The notes: a model not told the origin generated them from the letters alone. A stretch of DNA of 64,000 nucleotides from Flavobacteriaceae bacterium (GCA_028284005.1 JANQSO010000003.1:94078-158077), one strand, 5' to 3'; positions 1 through 9,061 are shown, counted from the stretch's first letter. Numbers and translations: made by a program.

Positions 1-1045
1 TTTCCAAAAATATACTGGTAGTAGTTTCACTTACTCCGCTATTGATTCCGCCAAAGACTCCTGCAATACACATAGGTTTTCCGGAATCACAGATCATTAG
101 GTCCTCTTCATGTAATTCGCGTTCTATACCATCAAGGGTAGTGAATTTTGTACCGGCAGGCAATGTTCTTACATTAACTTCGCTTCCACTGATCTTTGCT
201 GCATCAAAAGCATGCAAAGGTTGTCCCAGTTCGTGTAAAACGTAATTGGTGGCATCTACAATGTTATTGATAGGAGCCAGGCCAATGGCTTTTAATCTGT
301 TTTGCAACCAGGCAGGAGAATCTTTTACTTCTAAACCGGCTATTGTTAGCCCGCAGTAGCGGGGAGCCAGTTCAGGATCTGCAACATTTACATCTATTTT
401 AAGAGTACGGTTTTCAACTTGAAAGCTACTGGTTGAAGGTGTAATAAGCTCTAATGATACTTCTTGTTGTAATAGTCCGGCACGCAGGTCCCTTGCTACA
501 CCCCAATGGCTCATGGCATCTGCACGGTTAGGAGTAAGGCCGATCTCAAAAATCTGGTCATTCTCAATATCGAAGATTTCTGAAGCTAATGTCCCGGGTT
601 TTAATTTACCATCCAATACCATGATTCCATCATGGCTTTTACCCAGGCCTAATTCATCTTCGGCACAGATCATACCTTCACTCACTTCACCACGTATCTT
701 CCCTTTTTTTATTTTCCATGGTTTTCCTTCGGCATCATGAAGTGTGGTTCCAATGGTTGCTACAGGGACTTTTTGCCCTTTTGCAACATTGGGAGCTCCA
801 CAAACTATTTGTACAGGATCTCCATTTCCAATATCTACCGAGGTGATCTTTAAACGGTCTGCATTTGGATGTTGTTCGCATTCCAGGACCTTTCCAACAA
901 CGACCCCTTGCAATCCGCCTGGAACAGAAGTAAAGCTTTCGATCCCTTCAATTTCCAAACCTAGATCAGTTAATAATTCACCTGTTTTTTCAGCATCCCA
1001 GTCAAGGTTTATAAATTGCTTCAGCCAGTTGTATGAAATCTTCAT
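1..1045 (-). CDS. pheT: Phenylalanine--tRNA ligase beta subunit, N-terminal part (3' end outside window)
   Basis: Charges tRNA-Phe together with PheS in the cytoplasm. The frame runs open from an ATG at 1045 off the left edge, giving about 348 residues of a protein that is usually about 800. It begins MKISYNWLKQFINLDWD, the normal PheT start. Residues about 40-150 form the EMAP/tRNA-binding OB fold (ECEQHPNADRLKITSVDIG, CGAPNVAKGQKVPVA), followed by the first part of the B3/B4 core (GLTPNRADAMSHWGVARDL, NNIVDATNYVLHELGQPLHA). A perfect Bacteroidota promoter lies 22 bp upstream. No pheS is next to it inside the window. Identity is firm; only the C-terminal half is unseen. Confidence 0.96.
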   Translation of the reverse strand, partial: MKISYNWLKQFINLDWDAEKTGELLTDLGLEIEGIESFTSVPGGLQGVVVGKVLECEQHPNADRLKITSVDIGNGDPVQIVCGAPNVAKGQKVPVATIGTTLHDAEGKPWKIKKGKIRGEVSEGMICAEDELGLGKSHDGIMVLDGKLKPGTLASEIFDIENDQIFEIGLTPNRADAMSHWGVARDLRAGLLQQEVSLELITPSTSSFQVENRTLKIDVNVADPELAPRYCGLTIAGLEVKDSPAWLQNRLKAIGLAPINNIVDATNYVLHELGQPLHAFDAAKISGSEVNVRTLPAGTKFTTLDGIERELHEEDLMICDSGKPMCIAGVFGGINSGVSETTTSIFLE

Positions 1046-1066
1046 TCAGATAGTAATTTGTGGGTA

Positions 1067-1097
1067 CAAAGATAAAATATTGCACATACCATTCAAA
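1067..1097 (-). promoter_or_regulatory. Promoter of pheT
   Basis: Read on the minus strand this is TTTG (1097-1094), 19 nt spacer, TATCTTTG (1074-1067), an exact match to the Bacteroidota consensus TTTG-N19-TAnnTTTG. The predicted transcription start is near 1060, about 16 nt before the ATG. Confidence 0.75.
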
Positions 1098-1150
1098 TAT
1101 TGAATCATAATTCGTAGTTTTAAAACTCTATTTACTAAAACGTTTATTTT

Positions 1151-1357
1151 ATGAAAAATGTAATTAAATTTTGTGTCGTAATTTCTATATTGGCATTTAC
1201 TTCTTCTTGCCGCGATACAAATAAAGAAGAAGCCGAAACGAATGCTGCCATAGAAAAAATTGAAGCAGTTGAAGCTGAAGCTAAAGAGATTTCGGAAAAA
1301 ATTGAAACAGAAGCCGAAGAACTTGAAGAATCATTAAAAGAATTAGATAGCATTTAA
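1151..1357 (+). CDS. Small acidic coiled-coil lipoprotein
   Basis: 68 residues. The first 20 form a lipoprotein signal peptide ending in the lipobox FTSSC (Cys20), so the protein should be lipid-anchored in the periplasm or outer membrane. The remaining 48 residues are nearly all Glu, Ala, Lys, Ile and Leu with heptad-like spacing, and carry about 18 acidic against 6 basic residues (net about -12). Predicted to be a single amphipathic helix or coiled coil. It is followed after 12 bp by a much more basic coiled-coil protein and is probably co-transcribed with it. No family recognised. The opposite frame is also open here, but that is a by-product of the GAA/AAA-rich codons. Confidence 0.75.
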   Translation: MKNVIKFCVVISILAFTSSCRDTNKEEAETNAAIEKIEAVEAEAKEISEKIETEAEELEESLKELDSI

Positions 1358-1369
1358 ACCACACATATT

Positions 1370-2032
1370 ATGAAAAACATGAAATACATTTTAATTGTAA
1401 TTGCAATATTAGTTAGCGCCGGAAGCTATACCGCTTCTGCGCAAGACAGTTCGGGGAAAGTTGACGCCAGTATGAAGGACAAACAAGAGGAACTTCAGAA
1501 GCAGAAAAAAGATGACAGTAAAAAGGTAGTGAACCCTGATAAAGAAAGAGAAAAAAAGAAGCGTGAAGACAAAAAGAAACAAACAATAAGCGATACTAAG
1601 AAAAAAGCTTCTTCTGCAAATAAGGCTGGACGAGAAGAGTCTGCAAAAAAAATGAAAGAAGATGCTGAAATGAAAAAAATAAGAGCTGCAGAAGAAAAAG
1701 AAAAAAAAGAGAAGGCTATAAAGCAAAAGGGTAAGGACTATGGAAAGAACAAAGCTGCCAGTGCCAAAGCACGAATTGATAAAAAGGCATCGGAGCTGAC
1801 TATGCACCAGGATCGTGTTGACAATGCTCGTAAGAGAGTTGCCGCCGCTAAAGAAAGGCTTGAAGCAGCTAAGGCAGATAATTCCCTTTCTGCAGAAGAG
1901 ATAAAAAAGAAGGAAGAAAAGATTGCACGGGTAGAAGCAAATATTGCAAAGCTGGAAGCTTCAATAAACATGGCTAAAGAAAAAACTGCAAAGCAAAAGC
2001 AAGAACTTAATAGCATATACGACAAAAACTAG
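1370..2032 (+). CDS. Exported lysine-rich coiled-coil protein
   Basis: 220 residues. A cleavable Sec signal peptide (MKNMKYILIVIAILVSAGSY, cut after TASAQ at about residue 25) leads a low-complexity, helix-forming chain rich in Lys, Glu and Ala. The mature part has about 59 basic and 39 acidic residues (net about +20), with regular heptads from about residue 140 on (RVDNARKRVAAAKERLEAAK). No enzymatic motif. An in-frame ATG at 1379 (MKYILIV) is an equally good start. It sits 12 bp behind the acidic lipoprotein gene, and a terminator follows. Function unknown; a periplasmic spacer or cell-wall/DNA-binding role would be guesswork. Confidence 0.75.
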   Translation: MKNMKYILIVIAILVSAGSYTASAQDSSGKVDASMKDKQEELQKQKKDDSKKVVNPDKEREKKKREDKKKQTISDTKKKASSANKAGREESAKKMKEDAEMKKIRAAEEKEKKEKAIKQKGKDYGKNKAASAKARIDKKASELTMHQDRVDNARKRVAAAKERLEAAKADNSLSAEEIKKKEEKIARVEANIAKLEASINMAKEKTAKQKQELNSIYDKN

Positions 2033-2053
2033 AATAGTTAACAAAAATTGATC

Positions 2054-2088
2054 AAATAGGCGTTAATTGTTTCAGCGCCTATTTTTTT
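2054..2088 (+). terminator. Rho-independent terminator
   Basis: Perfect 9-bp stem AAATAGGCG / CGCCTATTT with a 13-nt loop, followed by a run of T. It closes the acidic lipoprotein / basic coiled-coil gene pair. Confidence 0.8.
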
Positions 2089-2120
2089 GCCATATTTTCA
2101 CTTTATTGAATTACTAAGTC

Positions 2121-3347
2121 ATGCAAACCTTTAAAAAAAAGCTTCTGTTATTTTTTCTTTTAACAACCTTTCTCGTCGCCTGTAAAAAAGAAATTAAAAC
2201 TCCCAATGCTGGTACATGGCAAGTGGTTTTAGACCTTGGTAAAGAAAAAGAACTTCCTTTTTTGATGCAATACAATGAGGATAACAGTATTGTTATTTTT
2301 AATGCTGAGGAAGAAATTGAAATTACGGGTGTGACTTTGGATAAAGATTCCATTATCATAGAACATCCTGTTTTTGAAGGTGTTATGAAAGGAGTTTTTA
2401 CAGAAGGTATGATCTATGGAGACTATATAAAACCAAGTTTAAACAGGGTGGTTCCATTTAAAATGAAACACGGAGAAACTAAACGTTTTCATACAAAGGG
2501 AGAAGCAAACCAAATGGTAACCGGAAATTGGGAAACCGTATTTAGCCCCAATAATGATGAAGGCCGTTATATTGCTAAGGGTATCTTTAAACAAATTGGA
2601 GATAAGGTTACGGGAACCTTTCGTACCACTACAGGAGATTACCGCTATTTGGACGGAGTAGTGGATGGCGATTCCTTAAAACTCTCAACATTTGATGGCG
2701 CACATGCCTTTTTGTTTGAAGCTGAAGTAAAAGACAGCGTAATGAACGGCTTCTTTTATAGCGGAAACCATTGGAAAGAACCTTTTACGGCAAAACGGAA
2801 TGAAGCTTACGAATTACCTAAGGCAGATTCGCTCACATTTTTAAAGGAAGGGTACGATAAGATAGAATTCTCTTTTCCGGATACCAATGGGAACATGGTT
2901 TCACTGGAAGACGAACGATTTAAAAATAAGGTTGTGATCGTACAGATCATGGGAACTTGGTGCCCTAATTGCCTGGATGAAATCAAGTATTACACAAAAT
3001 ATTACAAAGAAAACAAAAATGAAGATCTGGAGATCGTAGCATTGGCCTTTGAATATGCCAAAACCGAAGAAAAAGCAATTGAGGCCATCAATAAGTTGAA
3101 AAGATCGGTTGAAGTTCCATACCCTATCCTGTTGGCGCAAGTTGGCTCCAGCAGTAAGCAAAAAGCAAACGAAAAACTTCCAATGCTAAACCATGTATTA
3201 TCTTATCCGACAAGCATCTTTATTGACAAGGCAGGTACAGTTCGTAAGATACATACCGGGTTCAATGGTCCTGCTACAGGAGAAAAATACAGGGAGTTTG
3301 TAACAGAATTTGAAAGGTTTGTCTTGAAACTTACTGAAAAAGAATAA
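2121..3347 (+). CDS. TlpA-like thiol-disulfide oxidoreductase lipoprotein
   Basis: 408 residues. Signal peptide with lipobox LVACKK (Cys21), so a lipid-anchored envelope protein. Residues about 25-230 are a beta-rich region typical of the N-terminal domain of Bacteroidota TlpA-like proteins. The C-terminal part (about 245-405) is a thioredoxin-like redoxin domain with the active site WCPNC (Cys281 and Cys284) and a cis-proline region LSYPTSIFIDKAG. It most likely reduces or exchanges disulfides in exported proteins; its partner is unknown. No cytochrome maturation gene is adjacent. Domain call is firm, substrate not known. Confidence 0.88.
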   Translation: MQTFKKKLLLFFLLTTFLVACKKEIKTPNAGTWQVVLDLGKEKELPFLMQYNEDNSIVIFNAEEEIEITGVTLDKDSIIIEHPVFEGVMKGVFTEGMIYGDYIKPSLNRVVPFKMKHGETKRFHTKGEANQMVTGNWETVFSPNNDEGRYIAKGIFKQIGDKVTGTFRTTTGDYRYLDGVVDGDSLKLSTFDGAHAFLFEAEVKDSVMNGFFYSGNHWKEPFTAKRNEAYELPKADSLTFLKEGYDKIEFSFPDTNGNMVSLEDERFKNKVVIVQIMGTWCPNCLDEIKYYTKYYKENKNEDLEIVALAFEYAKTEEKAIEAINKLKRSVEVPYPILLAQVGSSSKQKANEKLPMLNHVLSYPTSIFIDKAGTVRKIHTGFNGPATGEKYREFVTEFERFVLKLTEKE

Positions 3348-3442
3348 ATTAACACTTCAAACTTCTAATTTAACAGCCCAATAACACAGACCGCTTTTAT
3401 TTGTCTATACTTTTAAGGAAATAATCTAAACTCAAAAGTATT

Positions 3443-4552
3443 ATGACAAATTTTTTTACATACATGGTACTCGTGATAGGAGCGATCTTCATGACTACTT
3501 TTTCAGCAAATTCCCAAATAAACACCCCCCGGGCCAGTCAAATGGCTACAGTTTCTCAAACCATTGGAACATCGACAGTATCTATTGAATACTCTCGTCC
3601 CAGTGTTCAGGGAAGAGAGATCTACGGAACACCAATTGTTCATTACGGATATCAGAACTTAGGCTTTGGAACATCAACTGCCGCACCCTGGAGAGCCGGC
3701 GCTAACGAAAATACCAAGATCACATTTTCTCATAATATGAAAGTGAATGGAAGGGAAATAAAAGCAGGGACATATGGCCTTCATATAGCAGTAAAAGAAG
3801 ACAATACTGCAACGATCATATTTTCTAAAAATTCAACCTCTTGGGGTAGTTTTACCTACGATGAAGCAGAAGATGCACTAAGAGTAGATGTAAACACTGT
3901 TACGGTTCCCGAAACCGAACTATTGACCTTTAATTTTGATGAAGTGTCTGCAGATAAGGCACGTGTGATGTTATCCTGGGAAAAAAAGGGATTCCCTTTT
4001 ACTGTAGAGGTTCCGGTAACAGAAATTGTTATGGCAGATATACGTAATAGTTTACGGGGCCAACCGGGGTTTAATATTCAGACATGGCAGCAAGCAGCAA
4101 ATTTCGCGCTTAATAACGGAGGTGATCTGGATGAGGCTCTGGGTTGGATTGATGCGGCTATTGCCGGAAATTTCTTTAGTAAAAAAACATTTGCAAATTT
4201 GATGATCAAGTCTGCGATACTTGCTAAAATGGAAAAGCAAAATGAAGCACTAACTTTAATGGATGAAAACCTGGACCTTGGGAGCATTTTTGAAGTGCAT
4301 CAATATGGCCGTCAATTAATTACTATGGGATTGAAAGATAAAGCCATGGAAATTTTCGAATATAACGCGAATAAAAACAAGGATACCTGGCCGGTGCATT
4401 ACGGACTTGCCCGAGGCTATTCTGCAAAGGGAGATTATAAGAAGGCGTTAAAACATTTGGAAAAAGCCCATACAAATGCACCAAACGCGGCAAGTAAAGG
4501 CCGGGTGGCTGCAAATATTGAAAAATTAAAGAATAAGGAAGACATAAACTAG
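3443..4552 (+). CDS. DUF2911 domain protein with C-terminal TPR repeats
   Basis: 369 residues. A signal peptide (cut near FSANSQ, about residue 24) precedes a DUF2911 domain (about 28-200) with the family signatures VSIEYSRPSVQGREI, WRAGANENTKITFS and KAGTYGLH. Residues about 215-365 are helical repeats of TPR type (MIKSAILAKMEKQNEALTLM, PVHYGLARGYSAKGDYKKAL). The protein is exported, probably periplasmic, and the biochemical role of DUF2911 is not established. It reads on its own, with a terminator 30 bp downstream. Confidence 0.88.
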   Translation: MTNFFTYMVLVIGAIFMTTFSANSQINTPRASQMATVSQTIGTSTVSIEYSRPSVQGREIYGTPIVHYGYQNLGFGTSTAAPWRAGANENTKITFSHNMKVNGREIKAGTYGLHIAVKEDNTATIIFSKNSTSWGSFTYDEAEDALRVDVNTVTVPETELLTFNFDEVSADKARVMLSWEKKGFPFTVEVPVTEIVMADIRNSLRGQPGFNIQTWQQAANFALNNGGDLDEALGWIDAAIAGNFFSKKTFANLMIKSAILAKMEKQNEALTLMDENLDLGSIFEVHQYGRQLITMGLKDKAMEIFEYNANKNKDTWPVHYGLARGYSAKGDYKKALKHLEKAHTNAPNAASKGRVAANIEKLKNKEDIN

Positions 4553-4581
4553 AAGAATTTATATTCTACTATCAATTACTT

Positions 4582-4614
4582 AAGAGCCTTTTTAAACACA
4601 AGGCTCTTTTTTTA
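4582..4614 (+). terminator. Rho-independent terminator
   Basis: Stem AAGAGCCTT (4582-4590) / AAGGCTCTT (4600-4608) with a 9-nt loop and a following T run, 30 bp behind the DUF2911 gene. Confidence 0.85.
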
Positions 4615-4653
4615 TTAAGCTGAATAGCATAAATACTGGAAGAAACAGAAGTT

Positions 4654-5229
4654 TTAAAAGCGATACTTGAAAGTGAGCAAATAATCTTTGTTTCCGGATG
4701 CAAATCCTATGTTTATATGCCCTTCTTGGTAAGGGGTGGTATATACATATGTGCTACCTATGCCAACTACAGCTCCACCTAGTACATCCCAGATATCATG
4801 GTATCCGTCCGGGCCTTCCATCCTGCTAACACCAACGATACCTGCCAGCGTATAGGCAATCCATCCATATTTCCATCCATACCGTTTTTGTATGAATGAA
4901 GCTCCGGAGAAAGCAGAAGAAGTATGCCCGCTGGGGAAAGAATCATACCGATCGCGTCCTTCGGGCCTTTTACTTCTAATTATATGTTTTAATGAGTAGG
5001 TGATCACCAGGGTAGTACCATAGGATAATGCCAATTGTTTTGTGCCTTCGTAATCTTTTTCCAATATGCTTACAACTCCTGCTGTAAATGGTATCCCAAT
5101 TTGTAGAACATCTCCGGTGCCTTCCAGGGCATATTCCCATCCTTCATGTGTGCCATCCAAACCTTCTTGTGCTAAAAAAGATTGATGTAAAAAAACAAAT
5201 AGGAATGTAAGGATGTATAGAGGTTTCAT
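4654..5229 (-). CDS. PAP2-family phosphatase, exported
   Basis: 191 residues. Signal peptide MKPLYILTFLFVFLHQSFLA. All three PAP2 motifs are present: KHIIRSKRP (KxxxxxxRP, about residue 82-90), PSGH (about 99-102) and SRMEGPDGYHDIWD. The third motif is unusual: seven residues separate the Arg from the catalytic His, where the family normally has five (SRxxxxxHxxxD). Members dephosphorylate lipid phosphates such as undecaprenyl pyrophosphate or phosphatidic acid at the envelope; the substrate here is unknown. The protein has fewer hydrophobic segments than typical membrane PAP2 enzymes. Single gene, convergent with the DUF2911 gene. Confidence 0.88.
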   Translation of the reverse strand: MKPLYILTFLFVFLHQSFLAQEGLDGTHEGWEYALEGTGDVLQIGIPFTAGVVSILEKDYEGTKQLALSYGTTLVITYSLKHIIRSKRPEGRDRYDSFPSGHTSSAFSGASFIQKRYGWKYGWIAYTLAGIVGVSRMEGPDGYHDIWDVLGGAVVGIGSTYVYTTPYQEGHINIGFASGNKDYLLTFKYRF

Positions 5230-5331
5230 AAATGGTTAGTTTAGTGCTCTAATTTTCTATACAATAGCCACTATATACCTTATTAACGAAAAAAATGTTA
5301 AAACCTTATAAGTAGGGAGGCTCTACCCTTG

Positions 5332-7437
5332 TCATGAAATATAGTTCCATATATTTTTATACTTGGCTAATTGGGCAAAAGTATTTTTAATGGGAAGGTT
5401 TTCTGCATTTGATAGCGAAGGGTCGCTTTTTAGCAGTTGTGTAGCATAGCTCCGGGCTATTTTCAGGATCTCCGTATCTTTTACAATGTCTGCGATACGC
5501 AGGTTGAGTACGCCGCTTTGCTGGGTACCCATAATGTCTCCGGGGCCACGAAGTTTCAGGTCTACTTCGCTAATTTCAAAGCCATCATTGGTACGAACCA
5601 TGGTTTTCAGGCGTGTACGGGCATCGGCAGAGAGCTTATAGCTTGTCATTAAGATACAATAGCTTTGTTCTGCTCCACGGCCCACGCGCCCTCGTAATTG
5701 ATGCAGTTGTGACAATCCGAAACGTTCTGCGCTCTCAATTACCATAACGCTGGCATTTGGAACATCCACACCTACTTCAATAACAGTTGTGGCAACCATG
5801 ATCTGGGTTTCACCTTTTGCAAAACGATTCATTTCAAAATCTTTATCGGCCGGCTTCATTTTTCCGTGAACAATAGAAACCTGGTATTTTGGCAATGGAA
5901 ATTCACGGACAATACTCTCATAACCATCCATCAAATCTTTGTAATCCAAAGCCTCACTTTCCTGTATCAAAGGGTATACAATATAGACTTGTCTGCCCTT
6001 CGAAATTTCATCCTTTAAAAACCGGAAAACCTTCAATCTGTTTGTGTCAAAACGGTGCACTGTTTTAATGTCTTTTCGGCCCGGGGGTAATTCGTCAATT
6101 ACACTAACATCGAGGTCGCCATAAACGCTCATGGCGAGCGTGCGGGGAATAGGAGTAGCTGTCATCACAAGTACGTGTGGAGGGTACTCATTTTTGTGCC
6201 ACAATTTGCTCCGTTGAGCGACTCCAAACCGATGCTGTTCATCAATGATTGCAAGCCCTAAATTTTTAAATTTTACTTTGTCTTCGAGCAATGCATGAGT
6301 GCCAATTAAGATATCTAAAGTCCCGTTTTCCAGATTTTCATGAATTTCTTTTCTTTTTGAAGCTTTAGTTGAACCTGTAAGTATTTCTATACTGGTATTC
6401 AATTCTTTACATAAATCAACTAATCCAGTATAATGTTGAACTGACAAAATTTCAGTCGGAGCCATTAAACAGGCCTGAAAACCGTTGTCAAGTGCTATTA
6501 ACATTGATAGTAACGCTACTATTGTCTTTCCGGAACCTACATCTCCCTGCAACAAACGGTTCATCTGTGCTTTACTGCCAAGATCGTTTCTAATTTCCTT
6601 GATCACCCGTTTCTGGGCATTGGTCAATTGAAAGGGTAAATGCTCCTTGTAAAAGGTATTAAAATACTCCCCTACTCTTTGAAACGGATACCCTTTAATT
6701 TTTGTTTTATGAATTAGATTTTTTCGGATCAATTGCAGCTGAATAAAAAATAATTCTTCAAATTTCAGGCGGTATTGAGCCCTTGCCAAAAGTGCCTGAT
6801 TTTTTGGAAAATGAATATTAAAAAGTGCCTCACTTTTGGAGAGCAATTTTAACTGATCCAAAAGAGGTTTGGAGAGGCTTTCGGCAAAGCCATTTTTGGC
6901 TTCTAAAAACAGTTGTTGCATTAACCCGTTTACTACACGGTTTGTGACTCCGCTATTTGATAATTTTTCGGTAGAAGGATAAACCGGTTGCATAACAGAG
7001 CGAATGCCTTTTTCATGAGCTTCGAGCAATTCCATTTCGGGATGTGGCATTGAAAAGACACCATTGTACCAGTTTGTCTTTCCGAATATCACATACGGAA
7101 CATTGATCTTTAGATTTTCTTTGATCCATTTATGACCCCTGAACCAAACCAGCTCCATTTTTCCTGTTTCATCCGTAAAAGTCGCGACCAAACGCTTTCC
7201 ACGCTTTTGTTGCACGGTTTTAAGATGTGTGATCTTACCAATTATCTGTATTTCGGCATTGGTTTTCTGTAATTGCCCGATCTTATAATATTGTGTGCGG
7301 TCAAGATACCGGTTTGGGAAAAGATTCAACAGATCCTGAAATGTATGCACTCCCAGCTCCTTTTTAAGCAAATCGGCCCGGTTGGGCCCTACGCCCTTTA
7401 AATATTCAATAGGAGTTTGCAGGAAATTGGCATTCAT
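5332..7437 (-). CDS. recG: ATP-dependent DNA helicase RecG
   Basis: 701 residues, the normal RecG length. An N-terminal wedge/OB domain (MNANFLQTPIEYLKGVGPNR; about 50-160) is followed by SF2 helicase domains: Walker A GDVGSGKT (298-305), DEQH box in IIDEQHRFG, motif III MTATPIPRTLAM, motif VI QLRGRVGRG, and the RecG C-terminal block (GDIMGTQQSG). It reverses stalled replication forks and branch-migrates Holliday junctions. It lies alone between PAP2 and the PNGase gene, read on the minus strand. Confidence 0.97.
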   Translation of the reverse strand: MNANFLQTPIEYLKGVGPNRADLLKKELGVHTFQDLLNLFPNRYLDRTQYYKIGQLQKTNAEIQIIGKITHLKTVQQKRGKRLVATFTDETGKMELVWFRGHKWIKENLKINVPYVIFGKTNWYNGVFSMPHPEMELLEAHEKGIRSVMQPVYPSTEKLSNSGVTNRVVNGLMQQLFLEAKNGFAESLSKPLLDQLKLLSKSEALFNIHFPKNQALLARAQYRLKFEELFFIQLQLIRKNLIHKTKIKGYPFQRVGEYFNTFYKEHLPFQLTNAQKRVIKEIRNDLGSKAQMNRLLQGDVGSGKTIVALLSMLIALDNGFQACLMAPTEILSVQHYTGLVDLCKELNTSIEILTGSTKASKRKEIHENLENGTLDILIGTHALLEDKVKFKNLGLAIIDEQHRFGVAQRSKLWHKNEYPPHVLVMTATPIPRTLAMSVYGDLDVSVIDELPPGRKDIKTVHRFDTNRLKVFRFLKDEISKGRQVYIVYPLIQESEALDYKDLMDGYESIVREFPLPKYQVSIVHGKMKPADKDFEMNRFAKGETQIMVATTVIEVGVDVPNASVMVIESAERFGLSQLHQLRGRVGRGAEQSYCILMTSYKLSADARTRLKTMVRTNDGFEISEVDLKLRGPGDIMGTQQSGVLNLRIADIVKDTEILKIARSYATQLLKSDPSLSNAENLPIKNTFAQLAKYKNIWNYIS

Positions 7438-7567
7438 AAAACGAATTTAACAATTCCCTGTAAAGTGAAGTAGCCTTCAGAAGATTTTCTAAGCTTGTGG
7501 ACAAAATGCAACTAAAATGCGCTTATTTTTAGTATTTTCGACAACTCTAATATAAATACTATTTACA

Positions 7568-8956
7568 ATGAAAATCCACTTCGCTCAAAGAACAGTTTCT
7601 TATGCTTTCTTTTTTTCAGCAATTTTATTCCTAATGGGTTGTGCAAATGATGATTCGGGTAATCAACTGGTACTAACTCCGGAATTCTCTACCGATGTTT
7701 CGGCACTTGATTTTAATGATGTAGTGTTGAATCAGATATCGGAAAGGCTGCCTATCGTTATAGATGCTTCTCATTTAACAAATGAGTTGATCGTCAGCTC
7801 TTCAGACGAACAATTTGAAATTTCCCGTGACGGCAATGTATACACAAATATCATATCTTTTACTGCTGCAAATATAAACGCCGAACAAAAGACGATATAC
7901 GTACGCTTTGGCCCTAAAAATCAAAACACAGGTACTATAGATGGCACATTGACACTTAGTAGTGCCGGAACCACAACACAAACAGTAAGCTTAACAGGAA
8001 ATAGTGTTTTAGCTCAGGAAGAAGTTATAAACGTTGTTACTTTTCAGGATTCGCACCATGCCTTTGGGAGCGGACTTTCACAATCTCAAACAGGTACTTT
8101 TGATTTTCCCGAAGACATGACCCAAATTTCTAAGATCAGTATGTTTGTGAAATTGGTTTGCCCTGCTGGTGGATGCAATGCCTGGGACGTGTATGCGAAT
8201 ATTGCAGTTATGAATAAAGCAACTTCAACCTGGATGGAAATTGGAAGGTATATTACTCCGTACGGAGTAGACAACCATCAACTGGAAAGAGGATTTGAAA
8301 TTGATGTTACAGACTTTAAATCACTTCTAACAGGTTCTGTTGAATTAAAATCTTTTGTGGAAGTATGGGGGTCCGACGGTTGGAACGTATCTGTAGATTT
8401 TGATGTGACCACCGGAGGAGAGATAGCGTATCCTTACTATGCGATCTCTGAAATCTTACAATACAATAGACATTCTTTAGATGGAATTCCATATGGGGTC
8501 CCTAACGATTTTGATGTAGATAAAACGGTTACCATTCCCGAAAATGCAGAAGTAACCAATTTACGAACGATCATTACAGGATGGGGGCATGCAACACCAA
8601 ACGACCCGGGAGGAAGGCCCTGTGCAGAATGGTGCTACAGAAGGCATAATATTCTTATCAATGGTTCTCAGGGATTTGAACATTATATGGGGCCTCTGGG
8701 CTGTGGTTCCAATCCGGTATCACCACAGGCAGGGAACTGGAGCCCAAGCAGGGCAGGATGGTGTCCCGGAATGGCTGTACCAAACAGAATTGATGAATTT
8801 GATACTTCCATGGCAGGTGAAACATTTACTTTTGAATACGATCTTGAAGATTGGGTAAGTAATAGCGGAGGCACCAGTAATGCCTATTATGCAATTTCCA
8901 ATTTTGTTGTTGTAAAGAGTAATACACCTATAGATGCTCCTGTAGTAACAGAATAA
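7568..8956 (+). CDS. Peptide-N-glycosidase F (PNGase F) lipoprotein with N-terminal Ig-like domain
   Basis: 462 residues. It removes N-glycans from glycoproteins by hydrolysing the Asn-GlcNAc amide. The segment from about residue 155 to the end follows Elizabethkingia PNGase F closely: CPAGGCNAWD (198-207) holds the disulfide pair and Asp207 (equivalent to catalytic Asp60), CAEWC (352-356) holds Glu354 (equivalent to Glu206), and GPLGCGSNP with AGWCPGMAVP gives the third disulfide. It ends SNTPIDAPVVTE, like the classical enzyme. Two differences: the signal peptide ends in a lipobox (FLMGCAND, Cys about 25), so the enzyme is predicted to be lipid-anchored, and residues about 40-150 add an Ig-like beta-sandwich (FEISRDG, IYVRFGP, LSSAGTTTQTVSLTG). 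Suggests use of host or algal glycoproteins. Alone, with its own terminator. Confidence 0.93.
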   Translation: MKIHFAQRTVSYAFFFSAILFLMGCANDDSGNQLVLTPEFSTDVSALDFNDVVLNQISERLPIVIDASHLTNELIVSSSDEQFEISRDGNVYTNIISFTAANINAEQKTIYVRFGPKNQNTGTIDGTLTLSSAGTTTQTVSLTGNSVLAQEEVINVVTFQDSHHAFGSGLSQSQTGTFDFPEDMTQISKISMFVKLVCPAGGCNAWDVYANIAVMNKATSTWMEIGRYITPYGVDNHQLERGFEIDVTDFKSLLTGSVELKSFVEVWGSDGWNVSVDFDVTTGGEIAYPYYAISEILQYNRHSLDGIPYGVPNDFDVDKTVTIPENAEVTNLRTIITGWGHATPNDPGGRPCAEWCYRRHNILINGSQGFEHYMGPLGCGSNPVSPQAGNWSPSRAGWCPGMAVPNRIDEFDTSMAGETFTFEYDLEDWVSNSGGTSNAYYAISNFVVVKSNTPIDAPVVTE

Positions 8957-8977
8957 CAAACCATAATCAACGTTCTT

Positions 8978-9011
8978 AAAAGCAGGTAATTTTAGAATAC
9001 CTGCTTTTTTT
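8978..9011 (+). terminator. Rho-independent terminator
   Basis: 11-bp stem AAAAGCAGGTA / TACCTGCTTTT with a 9-nt loop and a T run, placed between the PNGase and aminopeptidase genes. Confidence 0.85.
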
Positions 9012-9061
9012 GTTATTATTGAATACCTTTAGCTATTCTCGATCTTACATTAGACCCATTC

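Noticed and set aside
1144..2025. Long open frames on the minus strand opposite the charged coiled-coil genes
   Set aside because: They mirror GAA/AAA/GCA-rich codons of the plus-strand genes, give Phe/Ser/Leu-rich low-complexity chains, and lack start context or family features.
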